Shown one piece after another: positions 13,126-24,489 of a stretch of 64,000 nucleotides of DNA. The stretch's first letter is position 1, and each line of letters starts with the position of its first letter. The notes under the pieces were generated by a model that was given only the letters and a program-made list of their open reading frames with translations, was not told where the DNA came from and searched no databases. The stretch is from contig JAQFVV010006255.1 of NCBI GenBank assembly GCA_028023455.1, forward strand, positions 1,178,001-1,242,000, in the 5' to 3' direction. The position numbers and the translations under genes are program-made. The DNA comes from Epiperipatus broadwayi (taxonomy: Eukaryota > Onychophora > Udeonychophora > Euonychophora > Peripatidae).

Positions 13126-13816
13126 TGTAGTATTTTGTAAAAATGGCAGACATGTTTGTGCACTCCAGAAAAACTAGAATGTATTCGAGAGGTTGTTTTT
13201 AGATCGCGCGCTGATAACTGGAATTTAATTAAGGCATTGACGTAATGGCGATTGACAATTCCAAGAAATATTTGCTGATTGCAAAGATTTCTAGATAAGA
13301 GACTGTACCTTATTGGACAATGTAATTGATTGTTGCAGTTATCATGAAGCTATAAAAAGATGGTATAACAACTACGTCAGGGAGTAGCAGATAGTATTTG
13401 AGTGCATCTACAGTAGAGTTACTGTTCAATTCCAGTAGGAGACATCTAGCATCAGTGCTTGCGGTTAATGTCCAGCGCCCAGTGGAAATGTAGTTCATGG
13501 GTATAGCTGAAGGAGACCACAGCCTGAGGAAACCATCTGGATAGCAGCTAAATAAAGAGTTGAGTTTCCAGCAGTTTTCAAGCGAAGTAGACTGTTACAG
13601 AGACAGAAGCTGTAAGGAGCTTAAGGTCAGTCGCAGTGCTTACTACGAAGAGTTCGTGTACAGCTAATCTGGACTGGGGCTAAGGTATGCCCATTGTGAA
13701 CCGTTTTTGTAGCAGCCAGCCTGAAAGAACATCGAGGGAATTGAACTTTAGTGAACTGTAGAAATAGAGTTGTTATGGACTATTCGCTATTCTGATTATG
13801 TGAAATATTGTGTCTT
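13126..13816 (+). mobile_element. Candidate solo LTR / long terminal-type repeat
   Basis: About 690 bp matches 62696-63519 in the opposite orientation with high similarity. Both copies keep a TATA box (TATAAAAAG from 13351) and, about 200 bp later, AATAAA (13551-13556). That is the promoter-plus-polyadenylation layout of an LTR. The repeat starts TGTAG at 13126. Its end is placed where the two copies stop matching (near 13816), so a canonical CA end is not certain. I see no target-site duplication. It is AT-poorer than its surroundings. The open frame 13310-13498 on the other strand is incidental. Confidence 0.55.
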
Positions 13817-14036
13817 TCATAGTATATATAACAGTTCCTTTGAAAAATTTTCTTGTTCACTGAAATTCTGGATAATATAAGAAAATCCTAACAATCATTA
13901 AAGGAATAGATTTTATTTTTTATAAATATTTTCAACTAGTTTATAGTTATTTTTGTATTATGAAACATAGCACTAATATTTAAGCCAATGAACATCACAT
14001 GACCACCACATCTTATGGTTGTGTATAACTGTTTAA

Positions 14037-14215
14037 AAACAGGCAAAACTCACTATACGTATTGCCACACACAGCAAGCTAGAGTAATCAATGGATGCCA
14101 GAAGGATATTGGATGAGTAGGCACTAGATAGGGATTTTATGCACAAGCCTTCTGGCATCCATTGATTACTCTAGCTTGCTGTGTGTGACAATACGTCTAG
14201 TGAGTTTTGCCTGTT
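14037..14215. mobile_element. Palindromic element flanked by TTAA
   Basis: Arms of about 65 bp are near-perfect inverted repeats: the left begins AACAGGCAAAACTCACTA and the right ends TAGTGAGTTTTGCCTGTT. They enclose a 45-bp centre with GGCACTAGATAGGGATTTTA. TTAA flanks both ends (14033-14036, 14216-14219), which would fit a TTAA-targeting element. The centre and arm recur at 51.66-51.74 kb and 52.47-52.58 kb. In the 51-kb copy this segment follows a hammerhead-like motif. Confidence 0.8.
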
Positions 14216-14289
14216 TTAAAGCACTAATATTTCATTCTAAAAATTATAAATACAGTAGTTGCGTTTTAATTTATGGACGTAATTAAAAT

Positions 14290-14895
14290 ACAACATTTAA
14301 ATTAAAGATTTAAACTTTAACGTTAAGTAAATCTTATTAGTGATATTTTATAAAATTGAAATTGCTGAGTTTGATGTGGAATTAGTTTTCTCTTATGTTA
14401 GTGGGGGGAAACCAATTCAAAATATAGGTCCCGCCGGAATTGATCAATTTTTTCATCAGTGTTATTATAAAGTACAATTTAATAGATGAGATTTGAAGAG
14501 TTTATATCACTTAAATTTATTATATTATTCACAATACCTGTTATTTGTTTTGTTATATATTTAGATATATACTTTATTATATAAAAGTTATTTGAAAAAA
14601 AAAATGAATGTATACAGTTTTGCGTTGTGTGTGTATGAGTGTAGAATGGATATTATTACAATGACATTTTAAATTAGATTCAGACATTAACATTAAATAT
14701 TGTTACTTTAAATAAAAATGAAATTATCTTTCACATGGAATTGATCTTTTCTCATGGCATATACAAGTATAGTTGAGTTTAAAACACATTCTGCAGAGAT
14801 TGGTTAATTTTTCCAATAATATATCAAGTATAATATAACCTGTAGATGGTACTTTGAAAATCTTATATTGCTTACTTTGAAAATCTTATATTGCT
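14290..14895. repeat. Old direct repeat with a 23-bp tandem pair
   Basis: The segments 14290-14590 and 14665-14880 share ordered similarity (for example TGGAATTAGTTTTCTCTTA versus TGGAATTGATCTTTTCTCA), suggesting an old tandem duplication. At 14850-14895 a 23-bp unit (TACTTTGAAAATCTTATATT plus GCT) is repeated exactly twice. It lies in the intron just upstream of the first visible exon. Confidence 0.45.
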
Positions 14896-15019
14896 TAGAT
14901 TTATTTTTAATTTATAAATGCTATCTTTTATTTAAATTATAACAAATGTTTAATTCATTTTTTATGGATTTTTATATTCATCTTTTTTTAATACTTTGTT
15001 CTTTATTACCACATTTCAG

Positions 15020-16454
15020 ATAAACAAACTGATCTGTCATCTGCATTTGCTGCTAATGCCCCCACAAAATCCTGCCATGATTACAGTCCTCGGACTCCTC
15101 GTTTACTGGCAACAGTGGATCTTGCACGTAAAGCTAGTGATGTGAGTTTGACTCCCTCTATTTTATCAGAATCCAGTAATCCTCAAACTGGACCAACCTC
15201 GCCCAAATTAAATGAAAGAAATTTTGAAGCAGCAAAAAAGCTGTATTCCTCATATAACATTGCTGCTGACCTGGATGCTATGCCACAACTTCTTCCTATC
15301 CAAGAAGTTGACATGCCAAGTACTTCTCAGGGCAGTGATCTTTCACCAGCTGTTTCAACAAAAAATCTTTCAGATACAGATGATGATTCAGATTTTTCGG
15401 GAGCCTCGTCCAAATTTAAGCCACTGCAGATTCCCACATCTGATGCTGATATTAATTCATCACCAGAAACCAACAAAAAATTTAAAAGTTCAGATTTAAA
15501 AGCTATAAAAAAGAAAAAAAGCATCCCAGCTATTGTTTCATTTAATGTACATAATGAAGAGATAAAAATTAATGTAGAAAATGAACAAGGAAGTAGCAAT
15601 AAAGCATTTGTCCCCTCTCCTGAAATAGATGTTAAAAAAAGTTCTTTAATTACAGTAGTTGCAGATATTTCTCCTTCACCATCTATTGATAAAAAACTAT
15701 GTATCAAAAACAATGGGTCTCTTGAAACTCATAAGTCTACAAAATCTAGTGTTTTATCTGATGAAAAAATTAAAGAACTTATAGCCAAAGAATTTTCTCA
15801 TAGAAACTTTTTTTTAAAACCATCAGCTTTACAGGATGCTTCACAAATTTCCACAGAGGAATCTAATATAGATTCTCCTCCCATGTCCACTCAGGATTCA
15901 TTAGAAGAGCCACCTGGTTATTGTAGTGATAAAAGTAGTGAAGCAAGTGACAATATAGATTCGAAAACAAAACGTCTCCAAAAAAAGAATGCTGAATCTT
16001 TAGAAAAATATGATTCTGAAAGTCAAGATTCTGAAGTAGTTTCTGATTGCCCAAGTGCCAAATGGACATTTAAATATAAAGAAAAACAAAAAGATTGTCT
16101 TAGCCCACAAAGTGATCTTAATGTTTCACTTCCTCGACAAAGGAGGTTTCATGGTGGATATGCTCGATCTTGTTTTGCCAATAAAAAGGATTACTCTTTT
16201 ATGGAAAAGTCTATGAATGAGGAAAAAGATGAGCCAATTGAATTGCGTGATATAACTTTAAGTCCAGAACCTCCAAAAGTCAAAAGCTATGCAAAAACTG
16301 CATTTTTAGCAGGCTTTCACCATCCTACCCAAGAATCTGGTTACTTGAGCAAAGAAAGATCTACTGAAGATTCATCAAGTCCTCGCAGTAATAGTGACAG
16401 TGGTGCACCTTTACAAGAAGTAAGAACTGTCACAAAATATCAGCGAGATTTATG
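15020..16454 (+). CDS. Host gene, first visible exon (Ser-rich protein, family unknown)
   Basis: The exon is preceded by a pyrimidine-rich tract ending CAG at 15017-15019 and followed by a strong donor, GTAAGT, at 16455. It is open throughout and starts mid-codon (two bases), so earlier exons lie upstream, possibly outside the window. About 477 codons are present. The protein is rich in Ser, Asp, Glu and Lys and looks mostly disordered. It includes a block YSPRTPRLLATVDLARKASD, acidic Ser clusters such as DTDDDSDFSG and EKYDSESQDSE, and basic patches (KAIKKKKS, KTKRLQKKN). I see no enzyme motif, membrane segment or zinc finger. Codon use is clearly coding and no stop interrupts it, unlike the transposon remnants around it. 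It joins in phase to 40983. A large regulatory or scaffold protein is plausible, but that is only inference. Confidence 0.85.
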
Positions 16455-16754
16455 GTAAGTGTAAATAGTAGTATGTTTTTGTGTGTGTGGACTGTTTGTG
16501 AATATTAAAATCAGTTGAAAAAATAAATGCACAATTCCGTTAATATAATAATATAACACTTTTACAATTATAAAAAAGGATTGAGATATCTAGATACAAG
16601 AATAATAAAAAGAAAATTTAAAAAGAAGCTATGCTCTATATATAATTATATATGGGAGTATCCAATTGAATTAATTGCTAAATGTTTTTGAAAAATTCAA
16701 ACTTTATACTTTTTTCAAATACTTTTAGACATAGATTGTAATTATAATATATTT

Positions 16755-16985
16755 TGAGAAATAATTTTCTGCTCTCTTCTTCAAATATTTTGGCCTTACC
16801 AATGATTATCTAGCTTGGGGATTGAACCAGTAACTTTTGCAGTTATGAAATCTAAATTATATTCAATTATTCACAAATCTAAAGATTACGAGTTCAATCC
16901 TCATGCTAAACTTTCACTGATTAGTGTTATAACAAATGAAGATGAAATAGAAAATTACTACTTACAACATTGTCATACACTGTGT
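16755..16985. mobile_element. Head-to-head pair of tRNA-type SINE bodies
   Basis: On the - strand, GGTTCAATCCCCAAGC (B-box-like, near 16820-16835) is followed by a body with CATTGGTAAGGCCA and GAAGAAGAG. On the + strand, GAGTTCAATCCTCATGC (about 16889) is followed by the same body more diverged. This matches the better preserved pair at 33.08-33.44 kb. The 62-codon frame at 16815-17003 comes from this repeat and is not a gene. Confidence 0.55.
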
Positions 16986-17060
16986 GTTGCTACTAAAAGT
17001 TAAATATAAAATTGAATTTTTTTAAAAACATTTAACATTTCAATCACAAGTACAGATAGA

Positions 17061-19271
17061 CTTCCATTAGGTGCTCTTTTAGTACGCAATCTCCACCATT
17101 TTCAATTTCAAAACCAAAAACATCATCTGACATGTCTAAGTGATAAAAAAAGTCCTCGAAAATGAAAAAAATGTAGAACTTAGGGTCACATGACTTGGAA
17201 AAATCCGCCAAAACATCGCATGGTAAAAAAAAAAAAAAGCCAAAACATGAAAAATTTAGAACTCTGGTCACATGACTATCAATTAAAATCAACACATAGA
17301 TCTGAGATCGCAAAAAATATTTTAAAAATATGAAAAGCTAACATGCATTAATGAACACAGGTTACAAAAGAAAACCATATATTTTTAACATATAAAAAGC
17401 ATCACGTATTATTGACATATAAAAAGCATAGATATTTAAAATATATAAAAAGCTAACATGCATTATTAAATCATGCAGGTTACAATATTAACACTTACAT
17501 TTATAACTTGTAAGCCTCATTTTTGTAAACATATAAAAAGATCGATCGAAGGTATATATATAAAAGTCAAACTAAAACTTATTCATTTTATAATTAATTG
17601 TGTTTTATCTTACCAGAACCCTGATATTGTATGTTCCCTTTCTTTGCAAAATTTCAGATTCTCTGCCTAAGTAATATTAATTTTAACTAATTTATTAAAT
17701 ATTATTTAGTTTTCGCAATTCATAAATTATTACAAGTTATAGATGAATTGTGTATTAGCTTTTACAAATATTAATAGTTACTTCTTAATTCTATATATAT
17801 CTAAAGTTACAGTATTACCGCACTTTATAAGTTTATTTACATAAAATATTTTATTTGACTTACGGCATTAATTATTGGGTAGTAGTGAAGTAACTATGTA
17901 CAAATTATCTGGTTTATTAATACTTTATTAATCTATTTTCTAATACTTGGGTTAGATCTTATATATATAGAGAGAGAGCAATATTACAAATAGAATAATT
18001 TTAAACCTTAATCAAAAAATGCTCACCATCCTTTATTAAATTTAATACATATTTGAATTTAAACAATATGCTTTGATATGATGGGGGGAGGGGAGGTAAG
18101 AAGAGAAACTTTTAAATCGTGTTATTGTTGAGTTTAAAATCTAAGAAGTTTTGCTGTGATCTCCCTCGAGATTTTAAGAGCAGAGGAAGCAAACAATTTA
18201 ATTATCTAAAATCTTTCCCTCCATCATTGAAAGTAAACTATAAGAAATCATTTTATAACTTTTACTTCACTACTACCCAATAATTAATGCCATAAGTCAA
18301 ATAAAATATATTTTATATAAATAAACTTATAAAGTGTGGTAATACTGTAACTTTACATATGTATAGAATTAAGAAGTAACTGCATTAATATTTGTAAAAG
18401 CTAATACGCAATTCATCTATAACTTGTAATAACTTATGAATTATGAAAACTATATTTAATAAATTAGTTAAAATTAATATTATTTTTGTAAACTAGGCTG
18501 TATATAAATTATTTGATTTATAATTTAAAATGAGAAAATGTACTTTTTAGCCAATAATAATCTAAAAAAAAAATACCTTGTTGATTTATTTGCGCGGGGG
18601 TGAGGGTGTTTGTGTGTCCTACGAATGGATTGTACATTTTGAATGTTTTTCTAGGCAGAGAATCTGAAATTTTGCAAACAAAGGGAACATACAATATCAG
18701 GGTTCTGGTAAGATAAAACACAATTAATTATAAAGTGAATAAGTTTTAGTTTGACTTTTATATATATATATACCTTCGATCGATCTTTTTATATGTTTAC
18801 AAAAATGAGGCTTACAAGTTATAAATGTAAGTGTTAATATTTTAGCCTGCATGATTTAATAATGCATGTTAGCTTTTTATATATTTTAAATATCTATGCT
18901 TTTTATATGTCAATAATACGTGATGCTTTTTATATGTTAAAAATATATGGTTTTCTTTTATAACCTGTGTTCATTAATGCATGTTAGCTTTTTATATTTT
19001 TAAAATATTTTTTGCGATCTCAGATCTATGTGTTGATTTTAATTGATATTATAGTCACGTGACCGGAGTTATAAAATTTTCATGTTTTGGCTTTTTTTTT
19101 TTTTTACTGTGCGATGTTTTGGGGGATTTTTCCAAGTCATGTGATCCAAGTTTTAAATTATTCCCGTTTTCACGTACTTTTTTATCACTTAGATGTGTCA
19201 GGTGATGTTTTTGGTTGTTTTTGAAATTCAAAATGGTGGAGATCGTGTACTAAAAGAGCACCCTTCCATTA
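17061..19271. mobile_element. Foldback (Mutator-like) element, copy 1, with 9-bp target duplication
   Basis: The element runs 17070-19262. Each end is GGTGCTCTTTTAGTACG or its inverse, and the two ends are flanked by the identical 9-mer CTTCCATTA (17061-17069 and 19263-19271). The arms are very long: 17070 to about 17893 pairs with about 18262 to 19262, leaving a loop of about 370 bp. The left arm lacks about 140 bp that the right arm keeps (around 17670). No transposase is encoded. Long terminal inverted repeats with 9-bp duplications are typical of Mutator-type non-autonomous elements. A 65-codon frame recurs in the arms, but only because the arms are duplicated. Confidence 0.85.
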
Positions 19272-19274
19272 TGT

Positions 19275-19810
19275 TATATATATATATTGGAATGAAGATT
19301 ATCATGGATGAAAACTGTGAATTAATTTGGGGAGGGGGGGAGCAAGTATATGTCTGCTGTTATTATAGTTATGGTATCACCATTTTAGCTGAATTTCACC
19401 TATTATTGTTTGAGTAGTATAGATGTCAGGTCAGATCTAGTCAAAAAAAAAATTTGAAAACTAATTGCATATATATTCTATATGTAACAATTGAAGTGAT
19501 AAATCTCTGAATACTAGTTATATTAATGCAATCTTGCAAATAAAAAATGATCTACTTTCACCTGCTATCCAAGATCTTATATGAATCATAGATTAGAATG
19601 ATGAGCACTATAGAGTGAATGTTAAAATATTTCATAATCCATGCAAGCTTTAACAGCAGATGAAAGGAAATTCATTTTTTATTTGTAATGTGATTAGTTT
19701 GATACTAGAGGAGAATGCATAAATATCGCTAGCACTCAGAAGTTTATTGCTTAATGCTTCACATATATATATATGAAGCAGAAGTTTAAAGCTATAGAAA
19801 GTATGTAATA
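19275..19810. other. No gene seen
   Basis: AT-rich intronic sequence with a G-run near 19331-19340 and a short TA microsatellite at 19762-19773. Confidence 0.5.
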
Positions 19811-19811
19811 C

Positions 19812-20717
19812 AGAAATAATAAGTATGGTCAAAGTAAGGTTAAAATAAATTAGTTTATTAATCTGTCGAGTTAACTTTCAATACAGAGTATCTGTTGCAA
19901 AGCATAACATTGATAATTAGCAGAGTATGATAATAATTCCAATTATAAAAGCTTAAACTTGGTGGTGTTCGAGAGATTTGCATAATTGCATGTATAATTA
20001 ACTGTGAAGCATCTCTTATGTTGTCAGATTAAATAATCAATGTCTGTCAAGGGGAACACTATTGGTTCTTATATTTATTGCATGTGTGAAATTAATTATG
20101 TGCCAAGCCTCATTTATTTTGCATTTTTGTGGTTACTCTCAAGACAAACAATCCTGTCAGATGGGTGATTGAAAGGATGGCCAACAACTCTCATGCTCCA
20201 AAAACACTGAGCTGTATGATAAATTTGATTTTTCTCTACATGCCTATTTATATAATAGAGCAAAAACAAATAGTGTTTTTGAATCATGAGAGAATTGCCA
20301 ACCATCCTTTTAAACCCATATCTGCCAGAATTGTTTTCTCAAGAGTAACCACAAAAAATGCAAAATAAAATAAGTTTGGCACATAGTTAATTCCACATAC
20401 TATTATTTGATCATTCCCCTCAATAGACATTGGTTATGTAATCTGACAACATAGGTGGGGCTTCACAATTACCTATTATGTATGACTCTGAAAAAGGAGA
20501 AGCCACAGTACATCACATGCCATTATGCAAATATCTCTATCACCACCAAGTTTAATCTTTTATAATTGGAATTACTATCACACTCTGCTAATTATCTACT
20601 AGTTAGGCTTTGAAATATACTTTGAAACAGACACTCTGTGTGGAAAGTTAACTCAGCAGATTAATAAACAAATTTATTTTAACTTTACTTTGGCTGTACT
20701 TATTATTTATTTCTCTA
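19812..20717. mobile_element. Long inverted repeat (foldback), about 0.9 kb
   Basis: The left arm from 19812 (AGAAATAATAAGTATGGTC, later TTTATTAATCTGTCGAGTTA) is matched in inverse by the right arm ending near 20717. Each arm is over 400 bp, separated by a short centre near 20250. The pairing is interrupted by small indels. Arm landmarks include AGAGTAACCACAAAAAATGC and its inverse. No target duplication could be fixed because both sides run into TA repeats. Two overlapping opposite frames at 20114-20368 are mirror images caused by the palindrome. Confidence 0.75.
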
Positions 20718-20854
20718 TTATATATATATATATAACACTTTTAAATTACATATATAATATGCTAATTTGTTCATTGTCAATCATCAAACAAAACTAATAC
20801 TGAATAATATTCATAAAATAGTAATAAATATATGTAATGAGATATTATTTTATA

Positions 20855-20999
20855 TAGCGCTATGTTTTTATAAACTGTAATAGTAATATTCAGCGATTAT
20901 GCGAATGCACATGCGCTTTGAAGATTTTTTAAATTATAATTTTAAAAATCTTCAAAGCACATGTGCATTAGATTAATCACTGAATATTACTATTACAGT
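20855..20999. mobile_element. Small palindromic MITE
   Basis: Arms of about 55 bp (ACTGTAATAGTAATATTCAG at left and its inverse at right, ending 20999) surround a short AT centre. The left outer part, with TATAGCGCTATG and GCACATGCGCTT, matches in inverse the repeats at 39.37-39.47 and 39.70-39.80 kb, so the three belong to one family. Confidence 0.7.
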
Positions 21000-21119
21000 A
21001 ATAAATATAGTAATATTAGTACTATTCAGTACTTACTCAAATAGTTATATTTGCTATTCATATGATTATCAAGAATCAATTTATTTGATAGCATCTTACA
21101 TTATACATAGAAGATATGG

Positions 21120-22420
21120 AATAGTTATTAGAGAAGTATGGAGAGGAGGAAGAAGTATTAAAATTAAATTCAATAAAGAAAAATCTTAAATTCTAATATT
21201 TAATAGAAATGATCAAACTGAAAGATGGAATATGTGAGATATTTGTTTTGAATTAAGTGGATTTGTCTTAAGAAATGGAATTGCATAGGTGTTTAAATAA
21301 TATGAAAAGATTTTATACAGATGATTGGGAAAAGTAAACATAAGTAACAGGATTAATAAAAAAAAGTGGTAGTGCCTATTTTAACATTCAGAAATAATAG
21401 GTTTCTCTTTTCTGGGGAACTTGGAAATTTTTAGGTAGTATACTATAATATGTAGGTAGCAAATAAGGCCATTCAATGTGAAATAGGGTGGGGGTCTCTT
21501 AATGATGAAAATCAATGGTAAGTTAAAACTTTATTAATAATCTCCACTCAGTCACACATATAAAGACATATTAAAAGGCAAATTACCCCCAAAATGTACT
21601 TTGTGCTGAATTGGCACTCATCACTTAACCAGGTTACTATCTCTTATGTACATCCTTATCATATGTTCAATATTTATTTATAGTAAATTGTTTATTTTGA
21701 TCAAACTTATTCCACTCACAACTTTGATATTATGCACTCTAGATAAAATAAATTAATGATTATTACTAATCATTAAAACTAATTGTAAGATTTCAATATA
21801 TGAATGAAAATAGATGTGCAAAAATAATGCTTAATTGATTGTGTAGAAAAGTCAAAAACACATTGAGCAATAAAAATTTTATTACATGCAAAATTGGTAG
21901 ATAGAAAAATTATTTTCATATATTTGTACAAGAAATAGAACAATTGTATAGAAGATATATTAGAGACAGTTGGGAAAAAATAATCAGAGTTATGGAAAAC
22001 AAATACTAATGAAAAAATAGTTATGAGTTATATAAGAATAAAAATTATATATGATATGAAAGAATGTACAAAATTAAAAGAAATGTATTGTTTGATGCAA
22101 GAGTTGGATTGTAAATATAGTTTAACTGGAGATAGGAGAGAGAAAGTATTGCTCATTTATTTTTGATTGAAAAAGAATCGGAATAAATCGTGTAGAATGT
22201 TGGAGAAATTTAAAGCTAAGGAGAATGAAAGAAGTGTAGATTTTATAATTTTTTGTTTAGATCATTATAATGAAATCAGAGAATATGAGAACAGGATAGT
22301 AGAACTATCAAAGCAACTTTTGTTAAAATGAAATAAAAGAAAAATAATGAATCAGAGCTGAGAAAATAATCGAGTAAAAAAGAGTAAGAAATCGATAAAT
22401 TTATTTTGGTAAATAAAGGG
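21120..22420 (+). pseudogene. Heavily decayed LINE remnant (tentative)
   Basis: The + strand is purine-rich, like the LINE at 7-11.9 kb. Near 21130-21200 a broken frame gives KIKFNKEKS followed by ILIFNRN, resembling the KIKFSEEKLKVMVINTG block of that LINE. The rest shows only short, stop-ridden pieces. A repeat-library search would be needed to confirm it. Confidence 0.35.
21545..21730 (+). repeat. Dispersed repeat, second partial copy
   Basis: It shares ordered similarity with 26838-27207, including TTTGTGCTGAATTGGCACTC near 21600 and CACTCACAACTTTGATA near 21716. Confidence 0.45.
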
Positions 22421-22429
22421 TTTGAAGGG

Positions 22430-23450
22430 AGGAAATGTTTAACTTACTTAACAGGATTTTTGAGCATATAATCTATGCACAGAAATGTATGATTTCATTT
22501 AAGAAGCCATTTTACATCATATTATTATGATATGTTTTGACAATACTGTCACACATACGAGATTACCAAAATCGTCTATATGACTTATGTGCAGTATGTG
22601 TACATTTTGCAAATTTATTTATGAATAACTAATGTTAGCAAAGAAAGTAAATGGAGGTTAAACATTTTTTAAATTGAAAGAAATGGCTTATAGAAGATGC
22701 TTATATTATTATTTTTAAAAAATGAAATATAAATTTTTTTTCAAATACTACATTTGTGTTTATTCCTTAAATTCACTATCCTCTCATCATATAATATTCT
22801 AAATAGTTGAAAGAATTGTTGTGGATTTCTGTCCATTAAGTTAAGAAATTATTTTTTACATAATCATAAATTTAGCTTCTATTCAAGTGTGTTCAAACTT
22901 AGGTCAGCAGATGATAAAATTGGCCCTTTTGAAGTCAGTTCTGACTAATTAGATTTTTATTATCCATCCTTTAGTAAATGACTGATAAAGAGTAATAAAA
23001 TTAAAATAATTGAAATGTTTAAATGCTTAGGAGATCAAGTTATATTCACTGAAGTGACAGATTGAGCTTTCATCCAAAAATCTTTGTATTTTCATTTGAT
23101 CAGTCTACCACTGTGTTAAACTATAGATAGTGAAAAAATTAATAATTTCATTTAAATAAAAAGTCCTATTGATCTTAAAGAATTAATTTAGTGAAAGTAT
23201 ATAATAATTAACAAAAGGACTAAAAAAATCAGTGTAAGAATTAGTTTGTACAATTATTTTTATTATTTATTCATCATCTTTCATTTCAGGATTATGGTGG
23301 GCAACTTAGAATTGATGTTAGTGACAATTAAATTTTTTATATATAATGTAAACAAATTCTAATTGTTAACTATAACTTCTATAAAATCACTTCTATACAT
23401 TTGGTATATACTATGTAAGTATGAAAATACATTTTAAAACAACGTGCTTC
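22430..23450. other. No gene seen
   Basis: AT-rich intronic sequence without recognisable features. Confidence 0.5.
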
Positions 23451-23464
23451 CAGTTGATGTCATT

Positions 23465-23543
23465 TATCGTTTGCATGTGTCAGCAGTGTTTTTGGAGAGG
23501 TTTTAAAATTCAAAATGGCGCCGAGAGCGTTCTATATCGGCAC
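23465..23543 (+). mobile_element. Relic of a Mutator-like terminal repeat
   Basis: GTGTCAGCAGTGTTTTTGGA, then AAATTCAAAATGGCG and an end GGCACC, follow the same order as the right terminus of the foldback elements at 19.2 and 36.2 kb (GTGTCAG, TGTTTTTGG, AAATTCAAAATGG, GAGCACC). No second end is visible nearby. It is probably an old solo end or a related family. Confidence 0.45.
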
Positions 23544-23549
23544 CAACTT

Positions 23550-24480
23550 GTATATATTGCTATGTTATCCATATAGTGCCAGATGTGACGGTCACTTGAT
23601 TTTTTAATATATAGAATAAGCAGAAATATGGAAATACTCTTTATATTGTTTTATAATTTATTGAAATAGTTAAAAATAGTCTTTTTAAATGTATTAATTT
23701 TTTTAATAATTTTTTTTAATCTCCCTTTGAAGAAAGTTATGCAATGTCTCATTTTTAAAACAATGTATGTCGTTCAACAAATAAATTTAGCAACATTTGT
23801 TTTATTTTGTAATAAAAATTCATCAGATAGAAATTCTACATAAATCTATAATATATAATCTGGATTATTTATTTTCATATTGTGTGTGCATGCATGTACA
23901 ATTATTTATAAGTGATTTCTATAGAATTTTAAAATTCCATTTTTAAAAAATAATAAATTGATAGTAGCAATCAAAAGTTATTTTTATTTTGACCAAAAAT
24001 ATAAGTTTGAGGGTTTTTAAGATCACTGATGGTTTATAAATGCATTTTTCAAAAAAAAAAAAAATGCTTGACAAACGAGCGCCAGAATCAGTATTCTTTT
24101 TTTTTTTAATTTTATCCTATTTTGCTGAAAAATGACATCTGGAAAATTTCAAGTTCATATAAATTATTTAGCAACTTCAAATTAAAACCTCATAAGATAA
24201 TAAAACTGGAAAATATTATAAAAATTCGCCCACATTCTGTGATCTGAGATTTTCTAAATCACATATTTGATAATCTTTTAAACTTCAATTAATGAGTGAT
24301 AGTATGTAAAGAAATGTTCATCCTCTTTTAATTCAACAATTATTGAGATTATTCCAAAGTTTAACAACAAACTTTCAGATTATACAACTGAATCCTTGAT
24401 TACTAATCAAGACCCAGAATTCAATCCAAAGAAGCAGAATCCAATTAGTACCAACAAATAAGAATCATAGTAAACACTGA
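23550..24480. other. No gene seen
   Basis: AT-rich intronic sequence with A- and T-runs (for example near 24051 and 24100). Confidence 0.5.
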
Positions 24481-24489
24481 AGGTCTTTA

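Noticed and set aside
16815-17003. 62-codon frame beginning MGIEPVTFAV
   Set aside because: It is a translation of the SINE B-box region (GGATTGAACC), a common false gene model.
17473-17670. 65-codon frame starting MQVTILTLTFI, repeated at 34279 and 35637
   Set aside because: It recurs because it lies in the duplicated arms of the foldback elements; no domain, and neighbouring frames in the arms are equally open.
20114-20368. Overlapping open frames on opposite strands
   Set aside because: They are mirror images produced by the inverted repeat at 19812-20717.
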